From Paragonimus westermani (lineage: Eukaryota > Platyhelminthes > Trematoda > Plagiorchiida > Troglotrematidae), in assembly GCA_008508345.1 (NCBI GenBank), contig QNGE01003802.1, positions 1-64,000 on the forward strand: a DNA stretch of 64,000 bases, in the 5' to 3' direction. The notes below the pieces were generated by a model, which ran no database searches, was not told where the DNA came from, and saw only the letters and a program-made list of their open reading frames with translations. This document shows positions 1 through 11,100 of this stretch, in pieces (the first letter of the stretch is position 1; each line of letters begins with the position of its first letter). Position numbers and translations under genes: made by a program.

Positions 1-2424
1 TCGAACTGGCTTTGTGGGAATGAGTATATTTTTAATGACGAAGAGAAGCGTTAACAATCTTTTTGATTCGCTGGAAGCGACGTCAAAAATGCATATTTTC
101 TAGGTGAACAATTGGTGTCCAACGCTGGCTTATGGAATAGGGACTAATATAAAAATGGTATGGGGTCATAGATTTTACTGACGAATGTAAACCTTAAAGG
201 GCTAACAATGCTATTCGGTACACTTTCGATAAGCAAATCAAGATCTAGATACTAGGTTGAATGAAGGCCACTTTACAGTTTAATCTACACTGTGCTCAGT
301 AGAGACGAGAATGGTAATGAGAACGATAGTATGCTGTGCAGCCAAATCAACCCAAAAAAAATGGATAGTTCCCATTTTCCTGCAAATGTTTGCATGGTAT
401 TTTATATGCTTAGTTTCTGCAAACTTTATCTGTTTGAAGGAGTTCTTTGTCACACTTCTCATGTTTACTAGTGAGATTGCAAAATATCATTTTGAGTCCA
501 TCCACCTTCAGCGTTAGTCAGAGGAAAGTGCATCTACGTATAAGTTATAACGTGGTGACCGTTCATCAGAAAACTGATAAATGTTTGCCCCCAAATATGA
601 CAATTGCATCGTTTAAATTTTAGTGATCATCTATTGAAAATTGTTGAGCAGTTCCAAGAAACAATTGTGTTTTTGAGGTTCCGAGGTGTGGAATTATCAA
701 ATGTGTAGATGATAACTGTAAAAAACATAGTTATGTATACCCATTATAAAATGTAACCTCAACCAATCAATTCAGTGCTACTCTATTTTCTCGCTAAAAG
801 AATTGATGATCGGGAACTGTACGGTCGGCAGTTCCGCTGACATTTTTTAAAAATGTTATACGTTCATGGATTCTGTAGTGTCTGTAGGTCATAGTTGACT
901 TCTCGTATATCCTTCTGATAAGTTTAGGCTGGTCTTTGAAGATTCCGAAATGAACGTAACATTCTTCCACAACCTGAGATTAAAAAACAATCTTAGAATC
1001 TTCAGTAGAGCGTGTCCTAAAAATTCTCGTGAAGACTTCACGAAATCACGTTTGAACAAGAAACTGAGACACTTGAGAATAAATGGCCATCACGTAAGTC
1101 ATGAATGCTAAATTCATAGAACGGAGAACTTCGGATGGATATTTTAATTACAACTGTACACAACATGTTGGTTAGCTGAATTCGTTGTCATGTGAATCAC
1201 GCAAACTCGAACAAAGGAAAATTTCGTTGCAAATTTTTTCACGCTTCTGTTAATAAATTGAACGCAGTAATAACAAAGCCGTGAACAATGCATTCAGAAA
1301 AGTTTTCGGCAGTTTCTATTAACTCAGAAACACTCCACGTTCATACACAAGTACATACCGAAAAACACGTTTACAAGCCCATCGACTTCCTTATATTTGT
1401 CTCAGAGAGTATGCATTTCAAGTTCTCTACAGAACACCAACTAACATCCTTGGTTTCAAGCAAAATTTTATTGACACTCAAATGTTGATTAGCAGACCGA
1501 TCACCGACGCCATACAGACGAATTGTAGAATTACTTTTTCCGACTTTACAGCAGTATACCTCAAGTAAAAACGACTTCATAACTTTCCGACTTTACTAAT
1601 AAAAGAAGCTTATCCCTTAATCTTTTAATCAAATATTTGCGTGAGATTCCATTAAGCTGACCGACTGCACATAACATGTACAATGAAATCAATCGTCAAC
1701 TGAGCACATCGGATTGAAGATGTACCTCCCAGTTATGTGAAGTTTGAAAAAAACGTTTCTCCTAGGCGAGGTTTTCTGAAGGTATTGATGAGTATTATTA
1801 AAACATGGACGTTAGAACACATAGGAATATATTATTTGAAATAGTATATTTCGTTAGGGTTGTAGCACATACAGTGTATTACAGAAGTAGCAGTTGACAA
1901 ATTTCTTCAGAGCAGTTGTAAAAGAATGTGTATTCACGGGGTCTTCTAGTTGAGGAGTATTTTCCACAGTAACCTCTACCTTCAGTGATCCCTATGAAAA
2001 CGATTTCAGTTTTCCAAAACTCCAACGAGCAACGCACGACCTGACCCTGGTTTTAAAACCATCTATTGGGAAACATCTCACACTGAATAACAGCACCAGT
2101 CAGCCGTAGTTCCCGTTTGACATAGCCCCACTGTATATGTCCGTATTTTTTTCGGTTGACTGATAAAACGCTTACGGTGGTATGATTATTCAAACCTGGT
2201 AGACCATGACTGCCGTTTGGCGGATAATAATCCGATTCGCTTAATCAACTGGTCAGACACAGAAGCTGAAGTGTATCATCTGGTGTTCTGGCCTCCTCGT
2301 AGAATGAATCGCGAAGAACTGAAGCACTTTTCTACTCCACGCAGAATGCTAAAAATACCTCTGGAGTGAACGAATTCCAATCTCAACCAAATAACATGTG
2401 TAATGTGACCGACTTTGTGAGTTT
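1..2424. other. Unassigned AT-rich DNA
   Basis: No open frame here exceeds about 70 codons and none resembles a family I know. No tRNA-like boxes, long tandem repeats or strong splice-bounded frames were seen. It is probably intergenic or intronic background, and may include repeat copies too decayed to recognise by eye. Confidence 0.5.
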
Positions 2425-2660
2425 AATCAAGACCCAATTGCAAAAATACGGGCTTCTGCTGGATTCGAACTAACGACAGAAACAGAATGCCCAAACGCGG
2501 CAGGCACCCCACCAGCTGAGCGAATAAACCATGCCAGGAGCTCAGAGATCTTCAAATTCTAACTCGGTTACCCACTCGGTCCATAGTATCACGTGGACTC
2601 TACTACATGATCCGGCAGCTTGACTGCCAAAGCAGAATTTCTCAACTGTTCACGCTGGAA
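2425..2660 (-). repeat. tRNA-derived SINE copy 1, minus strand (left arm of inverted pair)
   Basis: On the minus strand this holds a tRNA-like head with a pol III A box (CGCTCAGCTGGT, about 2511-2522) and a near-consensus B box (AGTTCGAATCC, 2461-2471). It is followed by a tail that reads about CAGAAGCCC...TTTTTGCAATTGGGTCTTG. The copy aligns, reversed, with 2806-3030. Shared blocks include GAGTCCA.GTGA, GGGTAAC.GAGT, GAGCTCC.GGC.TGG, the A box, CGCGTTTGG.CAT.CTGTTTCTGT and the B-box region. The similarity extends about 130 bases upstream of the A box, so the unit is larger than the tRNA head alone. SINEs of this type are transcribed by RNA polymerase III from internal boxes and mobilised by a partner LINE. 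No intact target-site duplication was found. The family assignment (tRNA-derived SINE) rests on the two boxes and on the repetition; the source tRNA is not identified. Confidence 0.72.
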
Positions 2661-2754
2661 TCCGCCAACATCAGCGCTAACCATTGAACTTGCACCAATC
2701 ATAGGTGATGTGATAGATTTCATAAATGAGATAAGACTCCGTTAGGAAAACTTA

Positions 2755-2805
2755 GTGCTCCGGCTGAATTTGAACCAGCAAAAGAAAACGCATGCCAAAG
2801 TGGCA
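2755..2805 (-). repeat. B-box-bearing tRNA-like fragment
   Basis: The minus strand carries GGTTCAAATTC (2766-2776) inside the context GCTGGTTCAAATTCAGCCGG, which resembles a tRNA T-arm and acceptor end. No clear A box is paired with it. It sits in the spacer between the two facing SINE copies and may be the end of a further SINE insertion that the right-hand copy interrupts or adjoins. Confidence 0.35.
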
Positions 2806-3030
2806 TAGGTGAATATTTGAGAAATCCTGTCAGGGTAGTCAAGCTGGTGGAGTCCATATGACACAGTGGATCGGGCGGGTAACAGAGTCAAAATCTCGAA
2901 ACCCCCGAGCTCCCGGCGTGGCTTCGTAGCTCAGCTGGTACACCGCTTGTCGCGTTTGGACATACTGTTTCTGTTGGTGGTTTGCATCCGGCCGAAGCTT
3001 GGATATTTCGCAATCGTGCCTCATCTAAAT
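2806..3030 (+). repeat. tRNA-derived SINE copy 2, plus strand (right arm of inverted pair)
   Basis: This is the better of the two heads. A perfect pol III A box TAGCTCAGCTGG lies at 2927-2938 and a B-box-like GGTTTGCATCC at 2979-2989, about 50 bases apart as in a tRNA gene. The tRNA-like fold begins near 2920 (GGCTTCGTAGCTCAGC) and ends near 2998 (CCGGCCGAAGC). A tail of about 25 bases (GGATATTTCGCAATCGTG...) matches copy 1 and the fragment at 50566. Upstream, 2806-2920 aligns with the reverse complement of copy 1. It is not a functional tRNA gene: the anticodon region is not tRNA-like and the acceptor ends pair poorly. A short open frame that runs through it is not a gene. Confidence 0.75.
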
Positions 3031-5299
3031 CAAATGACTTGAAATTAGGTAGTAAACAAACCAGACTATTTGAGATCCGTACTCTACACCGGTCGATGAG
3101 GTCCACAGTAAGTGAGAGCCCACTTCAGAATTTTATGGAATTCTATATAAAGCCTTCAATCTGTATGAGCCAACTGACCAGTTCAGCTCGCTTAACCTAC
3201 AGCAGACCAGAAATCTGTAGGTCATGTGCACTTCCATGAATATGTGAAGTCTTTCAGTACCCAATTTGTTAGTTGCATCACAGTTCAAAGAACACCCGAT
3301 TAACCGGAACCGCTTCCGATATTTATCATGCGTTTTTTCTCAAAGGGGATTGTGAGGTATATGAGTGTGTGCGGTTCAATATCGTCACATTACAGAACAT
3401 TTTTGTGCATTGTGGCCGGCTTTTGTCCAGACTGGGCACATAGTCAGTGAGAATCGTTCGGTCAAATCTGATAACAGCTATAGATCTGCAATTTGAGGTT
3501 TCTCTCAGGTGGCGAATGTGTCGTGGAAGTTTGTAAATCCCAACCAATTCCTGTGAATAGGAATACGGTCTTCACGGGCTAGTACCAGGGTGTTGGGCAA
3601 CAGACAACCTCTGAAAACTCGCAACCTCCAGTATATTTCTAGGCGCTTTTTTTCTGTAGGACTGGCTGAATTTGCTCACTTAAATAAGAAGGAAGGTTGT
3701 TTAAATAGCGTTGGTTGCCTGCAAGAAAATGAGCATGTACGAAGCGTACGGACGCACATGCTTAGATATGGTTTGACAGCCAGACTGTTGTTTCGAGTGC
3801 TCACCTCTGCTATCCAACTATTTTACCCGCTGAATTCCGTTTCTAAGGTAAACCTTAGGATTTATTCAAGGGGCGGACCTCGGTTTCAGCCTAATCTGTT
3901 AAGTAACATATCAACTAGAGCACTTTAGACAGCAAGTTAATAGGAGACACTAATGTGTGCAGTCAGTCTTTGTACGTATTAAACGTCAACTATTTGCCCA
4001 CCAGATAACTTATGATTTTTGCGCCCAATAAGAAGTGACTGTCAAAACAAATGAATATTCTTTTGACGGTATGTACGTTTTGGCGAACTGATCTCATACT
4101 TAATCTGGACAGGCAAGCAAAGCGCTCTCTAGCTCTTTAGCGTATCTGGGTTTTATTACTGGTTACGTAAAAATCGGCAGACCCTTATTTCAATCTATGC
4201 AATGATGACGTAACACGACATCTGCCGTGAATTTGTCAGGCATGAATCTTTTGTCATTTTCGTTCACCTGAAGAGTTTTCAGTCTGTTTATGATAATGTT
4301 CAATGACCGAGGACCAGTTGATTCGGTAGTGAATCTCATTGGCAAAGCAAAACTGAACAATGTGTGTGCATAATGTTGGTGATTCTGTCCGGTCGTTTTA
4401 TGGATTACCTACACTTCTACTAACTGGTTAGATATAATCAACGTGGTAATCAATCAAACTGTCTTGATTAGTATGATGGTTAAACACGGACAACTAATTG
4501 TCTCACTGTTCCGTTGTTCACCCATTTGTAGTGTTGTTCAACACTGTAACAAGCTAACACGTTATGTCGGTACTTTCATTCGACCTAGAACAGTTTTTAT
4601 CAGAATACGATCATTTGGTCACCATCAGAACTAGGATTCTTATCCCCTACCAAAGAAGACTTTCAGTTTTTAATGATAGGCTGGCTGTTTCTGAAGGGAT
4701 ATGAAACCTGACATGGTAGGTTTTTGGCCCCACATTGATTCTCACAACAGGCAAAACAACCAACATCAAACACATGTGTTCCCTTCATCAGCGTTAAGTA
4801 ATTAAGTACGGGTTGGCAGATCGCTACAAGTAGAATGAGACTGTTACTTTAACGGAAAAAATAGTAACAATTATGGAGTTGGATCGACAAAAATCAGATA
4901 AACAGAAAACCAGTGTATGCTATGAGGATAACCCCATAAGATCCACCCTGACATGTATTAATAAACTAGCCAAATGGATATATGGTGATCATCTCAAACG
5001 TTACTTCAGCTGGGAAAAAAATTTCATAGAGGATTGCAAAACCTCTTTGATGTCAATTAAACAGGGTTTGTTCATCCATTGAAATACCGGTGAGTACACC
5101 CAAGAGAAGATAGCCAAGTAATCGCTGTGAAAATGCGTGGTTAAGAGTTTATATTATTTTATGATCAGATTTGTCACACACATTTAAATGCTGAATGAAT
5201 TCAGGAAAATAATCTACTGAGAGAAATTATCTAGCCTTTTTTGTGCAGTTATGGAAAATTCTTTCAGAGTATAAACTGCCAAAAAAATGAATGAGACGT
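3031..5299. other. Unassigned DNA with two non-diagnostic open frames
   Basis: The plus-strand frame 3590-3928 (112 codons) has no recognisable domain, signal peptide or membrane segment, and its length is within chance expectation. A plus-strand frame at 4873-5082 contains a stretch (NPIRSTLTCINKLAKWI) that faintly recalls the PLE RT segment before the palm, but nothing around it supports that. No RNA gene or tandem repeat was seen. Confidence 0.4.
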
Positions 5300-5984
5300 A
5301 AAAGAGAACAACTCGATAAACAAACAGACAAAATTTTGAATTGTGTACAGATGAGATGTCACATATGAGAAATAAGTCAGCCATCTTGATGGAGAAAACA
5401 AGCCAAATTGAAGAAAATCGAATTTTTGAAAACCTATCTTTGATATTTCTAGTGATTGGTTTAAACGGAGAAGACCTTAACGACAGAAAAGCTGTGTGCT
5501 CACTGCGGGCAAGTTTGGCAAATGTGAAAGTTGCATTCCTACGCAATATCCATCATATTGTTCAATAAATGAAATCCTGGATAAGTAGGCCTGTTAGGAA
5601 CTACCCAAAAGTATCCTGAAAAACCAAAGAATTGAATGCGGTGGAATAACCAAACACTGGGGAACAATTCGTCAGCAGTTTATGAACGAATACCCACGCA
5701 GCATAGTGCGAATCATATCAAGGTGATGATTCATACAAGTTTGACTGACGATCATCAAAAGGCCTCTGCGAAACGACTTGCCTGAATGGCTTTTGGCATA
5801 CGGCCCCCACCAGATACACAATACTATACAAATCACAGCTCTTACGAATTACAATAATGCCTTTATTTGTGTTACTGAGAATAAAGTTCCACGGCTGCTG
5901 CAACAGCACAAAGGTTGAACGTACCTTCTTTAACATCTTGACTATTTGTCTTCCATCATTACTGTATTCTTTTATTGTACTCAT
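5300..5984 (-). pseudogene. Possible PLE reverse-transcriptase N-terminal relic
   Basis: Two pieces on the minus strand fall in the order expected for a PLE RT. At about 5835-5870 the frame reads LSNTNKGIIVIRKS, similar in pattern to the conserved Ala-Asp-Lys-Gly...Val-Val-Met motif near the RT start. At about 5440-5475 it reads SPFKPITRNI, similar to the Pro-Leu/Phe-Arg-Pro-Ile-Val-Ser motif that follows. Stops and frame changes separate them, and no palm motif or endonuclease follows at lower coordinates. Seen: the two short matches and their order and orientation, the same strand as the other PLE copies. Inferred: that they belong to one insertion. Chance similarity cannot be excluded. Confidence 0.28.
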
Positions 5985-6152
5985 GAAATTTGTTGCCGAA
6001 CTTTACACAATCCACAATACTTTGTTGAAACACCGTCCAATTTTGCCTCTCAAATTACACCACCCCACAGAAATATATTTCAACGTATGACAACAATGCA
6101 TCATACCGTGTAAAGAATTTGAATGGTTCGCTAGAGTCTGCGACAGAGGATT

Positions 6153-6178
6153 AAATGAACTAATCAGTTAGTTCATTT
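6153..6178. repeat. Perfect inverted repeat, 11-bp arms, 4-base loop
   Basis: The arm AAATGAACTAA (6153-6163), loop TCAG, then the exact reverse complement TTAGTTCATTT (6168-6178). It can form a hairpin or cruciform. It could be a decayed element terminus or a fortuitous palindrome; no flanking duplication or gene gives it a role. Confidence 0.8.
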
Positions 6179-7829
6179 ACAACAGATATTGGCTAGCATT
6201 TTTTATAAGTACTTGAAGCATACATTCAATAAAATCAGACGGATTACACTCAGTGTCTAGTAAAAAACTGCGCTGTTGATTATGTGGATGTGTGTGATCC
6301 AATCCGCGTGAAACGCTTACGGTTACATGGAGACATCATATGAAATGTGAATTGTTTGCCAAAGAACAAATTTCTCGAAGTTTGTATCCCCGACTGAACT
6401 GACAGCATTTAGTTATAAAATAGTTTTTCTTATTTCAAAATTTCTTATGTTACCACCTTAGCTATTTCACGCAAGTTTTTGCATATTGCATCGAAGTATA
6501 TTCGCCTTACAGTCAAAGTATATTTTAGAATATTCCGGCACATTTGGTTCTCTCCGTTATTTACTGCTTGCGAAGTGCTGATAACAGGTCTCCTGAGAGG
6601 CTTAGTCGTAAACGGAGTTCGGTGTTAAATTAGCGTCGAATTTGTCTATGCTGTTCGACTACGGGTCGAAAGACGTTTTTCCAACAGTAACAAGTCGTAC
6701 ACATTGTTAACCTGCGCACTATCCGAGATCGTGAGTTCCATCCTATCTTTGTCTATACCTCTCTACTCTCCTCATCTGGTTCTCGGTGAATCACTTAGAA
6801 TGTGAACGTGTTGTAAATCTTGTTTGATCACTTTCAATCACTGAATGTTCTGATTAGTTGGTCATGTTTGGCTTTGTCTGTTTACTGTGTTCATGTTTTC
6901 CACATTTGACTGTCTCAAAAGACCACGGCAAGCAATCATATGAGCAACCACACAGCTTCAATTATTTGCAACGGTGGATACAAGGTGATATACTACACAG
7001 ACAACATTATTACAAACTTTAAACTATGTAATAACCCCACCTGCAAATTACAACTTAACTCATAACAAACGAGGGATGTATTAGCAAAGCTCGTGATTCT
7101 TATGGAAATTGAATGAAACATATGCTAAATGGTGTGCACCAGTGCGTCTAGTTCTGGGCGTGTCTGATTCCCACCATCACTTTCGTAAACAATTATTCGG
7201 GAAGGCCTGCAACTGCATATATGCCTCTAGTTGTTTGTTGAAGTTTATCCTGGGATCATGCACATGCATAAACTGCAGCAAACGCGACGCGCATTCTATC
7301 CCGCTCATAGTACTCACTTGTAACTGGATCTCCTGAACCGTCTTTTTCACGCAAATTGTACCACTAGAAACGGCCACAGTGTTCCAAATAGGACACCATA
7401 GAAGGATCAGATGGATGTGTTGTCAACAGTTATGACTGCCTAGAGTCCTGTTTCAGACGCAACTTTAATCTCTCACTCATGTTTGGGGGTATATTTTTAT
7501 TGTCAATTAGATCTCACAACTGTTATTTTACTGACATTATACGACCTGAAAGTTAATGTTAACATCCCATTATCGGTACCCATGCGCAATACCATTTTCA
7601 TAAGAACGATTTCGACTAACAACTATCCTTATTACTAAAATCGTCTATTTACGACTGCACATAATCCATTGAGCCGCCACGTAATGTCCACTGTACAGCG
7701 GGTCGCCCAGTCGGTTACAAACACTTGTTGAGTGGACTAAGTGAATGCTCACAAGTGTCACAGCTGTTCTTCAGTAAATATTGATTGTCTGTTCAGATGA
7801 GATGTCAGAAGCTTGAACTTCTCCTATAA

Positions 7830-7859
7830 ATTGGTAATTAACATTAATCAATTACCAAT
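7830..7859. repeat. Inverted repeat, 10-bp arms, 10-base spacer
   Basis: ATTGGTAATT (7830-7839) and AATTACCAAT (7850-7859) are exact reverse complements around an AT-rich spacer. It could form a hairpin. No adjacent coding sequence or element boundary is apparent. Confidence 0.75.
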
Positions 7860-8160
7860 CAATCTGGTTGGTCATAGCATTAACGCAGGAGGTATGTGCA
7901 GCTGCGCAACACGTATGGTCAGCTAGCTAGCGTGCAATTTTTGGAGCCAAACATTATCGGTTTTTATAAAAATATCAAATATGTTTGCAAGTTGCCTGTT
8001 TACGGTGGGTTACCGGATGTGCTTAATGGAGTAATAAGCTAATTGATTTGCAGTAAGTTCCACCGATAAGAACGGTCCATAGATAAATGCTGAAAGTACT
8101 TGGGATTTGTTTACTAGATTTTACTGAGCCCTAAATACTTCGGGCGAACGTGTTTGTCCC

Positions 8161-8174
8161 GAGAGAGAGAGAGA
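8161..8174. repeat. (GA)7 microsatellite
   Basis: Seven uninterrupted GA dinucleotides directly follow CCC and precede TGGCG. A short simple repeat with no attached function. Confidence 0.9.
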
Positions 8175-11100
8175 TGGCGTTAACGTCAAGATATGAGTGC
8201 CAATGTTAAAAGGCTTGGGATAGGAACAATCACCGTGATGCAAGACTATAAACAATCCTGTAAGTTAAAGGTACATGGTGTACTTGTGACTAAATTAGAC
8301 CGCTGCACGACCTAACAATGAAAGATCTTTTTTTGTCCAGTTATTCTCAAACAGGCAAGAGAGAGGGCCTTATTAAGACTGCGGCAAACCTAGGCAAATC
8401 TGTCGACTAAGAACGGACATTAAGGCTCCCCGAATAGTTTTTTTTGAAATATTACTGCATAAACCTTGCTTAGCTCCCAGAAGCCACTGAAAGTTGGCCG
8501 GGTCACAGCAGTTTTATTAATGTCCTTAGACTTCCCTCAGCTCTATTACACAACTTTCATTCTCATCACTGTTTTATACGGGTCAAACCGAGACGGTCGA
8601 CCGGGTTCGGATGAGGACCACACACCAACCTGTCTGATTCGTCTACTCAGACAAAGAGTAGCCATACTCCCTTTTAAGTAGGATGATTATATTGGGTGTT
8701 TTACATTCGGGGCTGGTTTTGCTGTGTATGTTATATGAAAAATGATAGTGACCACCTGCTCAAAGTTCGTCGGAAGAATTGACCTTATGATCAACATCCA
8801 AAGTGTTCGGATCATTCTCACTCATAATCATTATATCGCCCGCCATCTGTCACTGATCTCCGATCAAAAACATACCTCAGACATCTGAAGTTTACATCAA
8901 TAACCCCAAAGGATATGTCAAATAAATGGCTTTAAATTATCAAACCATTTCCTCAGCACGGCGAAGTTTATAAGACGACAGTACGCATGTGCTTCAAAAG
9001 ACAGTATATGTCAGTGGCTGTTGACTGAAGTCATCTTACTTAATAATGCGGAAAATAAAGATTTTGTAATAGCCCCTGGCACAGTTTCAGGAGGCACGAC
9101 CAGAAGCACTCGCCACTTTGTGCGTCCAGTGACGATCAAATGATTGTGCGTTCATCTTGAGTAGTTACAGCTTCAGATCGTCTCGATTCATTGTAGTACA
9201 TGGAGCTAGACCTTTCAGCCAAAGACAATCGGAACACTTTACACTCTAACGTTATTTTCTTAAGCTCTTTTATGACGAAAAATATCTCCTTGAAAGCCGG
9301 AATATAAAATTTCCAAAACCTGCCGGATTTTACAACTTATGGTGTGGTGGGATTTATAACATTTTGTTGTCGTTGACTTTTTTCATTCAAGTTAAGGACA
9401 GAAGCTCATCTATAACCTGCTTATTGAGCAGCTCACGTGTTATCCAACTCCCAGCAACCTTAGACTCAAATTTGGTATCATGATATGATGATCGTAGATC
9501 AACATATCGAATCCCAATAGGTTGGTTTGATGGAAGGATCTCTGCTATGTTTCTGTTATTTTTGACCATTCGTTCTTTTGCTCTTTTTAGAATGAACGGT
9601 TACATAATAATATTGCAACAGTGTGACGCGTTGAGACCTCAGTTCGGTATTTGGGAAAAATAGTTTCTAGAAACTAAAAATAGATCAACTTTGTGTAACA
9701 TACTAATAAGATTTATAGTCGGGTTTAAGTTTGGAAATCCAGGAAGGTAAAACGATGGTGGAGCCGATTCATAGGCAGATTCATTTTTCGATTGACTCAC
9801 TATCCAAATCATGTCAATCCAGTTGAGCTTCAATTTGTGTGATCAGTTTGCAAGAATATTTGTTTATTACATGCATGACTTTTGAAAATCAGAAAACACA
9901 GTTTAGAAGACTGTCGTTCAGTAAAAGATGTAAGCTCATTGATGAAGTTTTGAAGCAACTTACGTAATTGGACCGGAAGAATTTGAAGATGTGTTACAAA
10001 AAGTAGTTTCTTTCGCGATCAGTGTAGTGTGATACGTACGTGCAAAAACTGAAGGGTACAGGACAATGTTAACAAAACCAAAGACAAGGACCAACTATTA
10101 AAGAAGTGTATATGCACTATGCGTGATATATTAGGCAATCAAACACGGCTGAAATACTGTACAAACTGATGCCTGTTTTCCTCATTTCTTTAATAACACT
10201 TATAATGCAATGAACACTCTCCCAGGCCATGCGGAATTTGTAGCCAAAAGGATGGAAGACTAACTTTTTCATAGGTGGTCTAGCACAGTGTGAAGTTAAG
10301 AAGCCACCTTCTTGAGCATAAGAAGATAACTGGGAATAAGTAGATGTTCCTGAGATTCACTGGAAATATAATGTAAACCAAACGCGAGGTGATATGAACA
10401 GTGGGCATGTGAAGAATCTTAAAAATACTCTGGTGGTATGATAAAGTTTGACTGCATTTACATGTTGCGGTTGGTATCGTTAAGTTGGACGACAATTTCA
10501 TACAGCGTCACTACCAGTTACGTTCTTTTTCAGAAATTCGTTACCAGTGGAATGTGTGCAAAAAGGTCCGATTATAAACTGGGCTTGAAGCAAACGAAAT
10601 TGCCATCTACCAACCTGAATCACACGTATAGTGAAAGAATCTGCTTCTTGTTAGTCAAACTAATACTTAGATATACCTTAAACTGGGAGAACGTAAAATA
10701 TCCCCACAGTTGATTGTATCTTGTCGGGTTAGTGAGACTTCAGTTTTGTGAACAATAGGGAAGTTTACATAAAACCGATGGGCTGTTAGCTGTTACTGCT
10801 CACAGAAGACAAAACAGTATGGTTGTCAGTGTCAATAAGTAAACTTGGAGGTGGCTATTGTTCATGTAATACCGCTATCTTCTTTTCTACAATACATCTC
10901 TCCCTACATTTTAAGCTAAGTTGTGATCTGCCATTGAATCATGAAACTTTGTTCCCCTCCAAACTATTATGTAGGGACGTGGATGTTTCAGTAGCCATAT
11001 GTTCCTATTCAATGTTTAAAATGCATACTCCTGAATAATCGTCCTTTCGTTGAGATAATGGATAACAATGATAATTGTTTATATGGTCACCTGACTACTT

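Noticed and set aside
2920..3000. Functional tRNA gene at the SINE head
   Set aside because: The A box is perfect, but the B box is degraded, the acceptor stem does not pair and the anticodon arm cannot be drawn.
4873..5082. Plus-strand frame with NPIRSTLTCINKLAKWI, PLE-like
   Set aside because: A single short similarity with no neighbouring RT motifs, on the opposite strand to every supported PLE copy.
7177..7377. Minus-strand frame with a phosphatase-like tail pattern (DPRINFNKQLEAY)
   Set aside because: The His-Cys-x5-Arg catalytic loop of dual-specificity phosphatases is absent, and the pattern lacks the Pro-Asn pair.
8466..8681. Leu-Tyr-Gly-Ser string resembling the C-terminal motif of RTE-type LINE RTs
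   Set aside because: Only a four-residue match; the residues that should follow differ and no palm motif was found nearby.
10561..10640. Resemblance of the translated KLGLKQT stretch to sequence after SINE copy 2 (near 3040)
   Set aside because: DNA identity is only around 60% over about 40 bases by eye, with no extension to either side.
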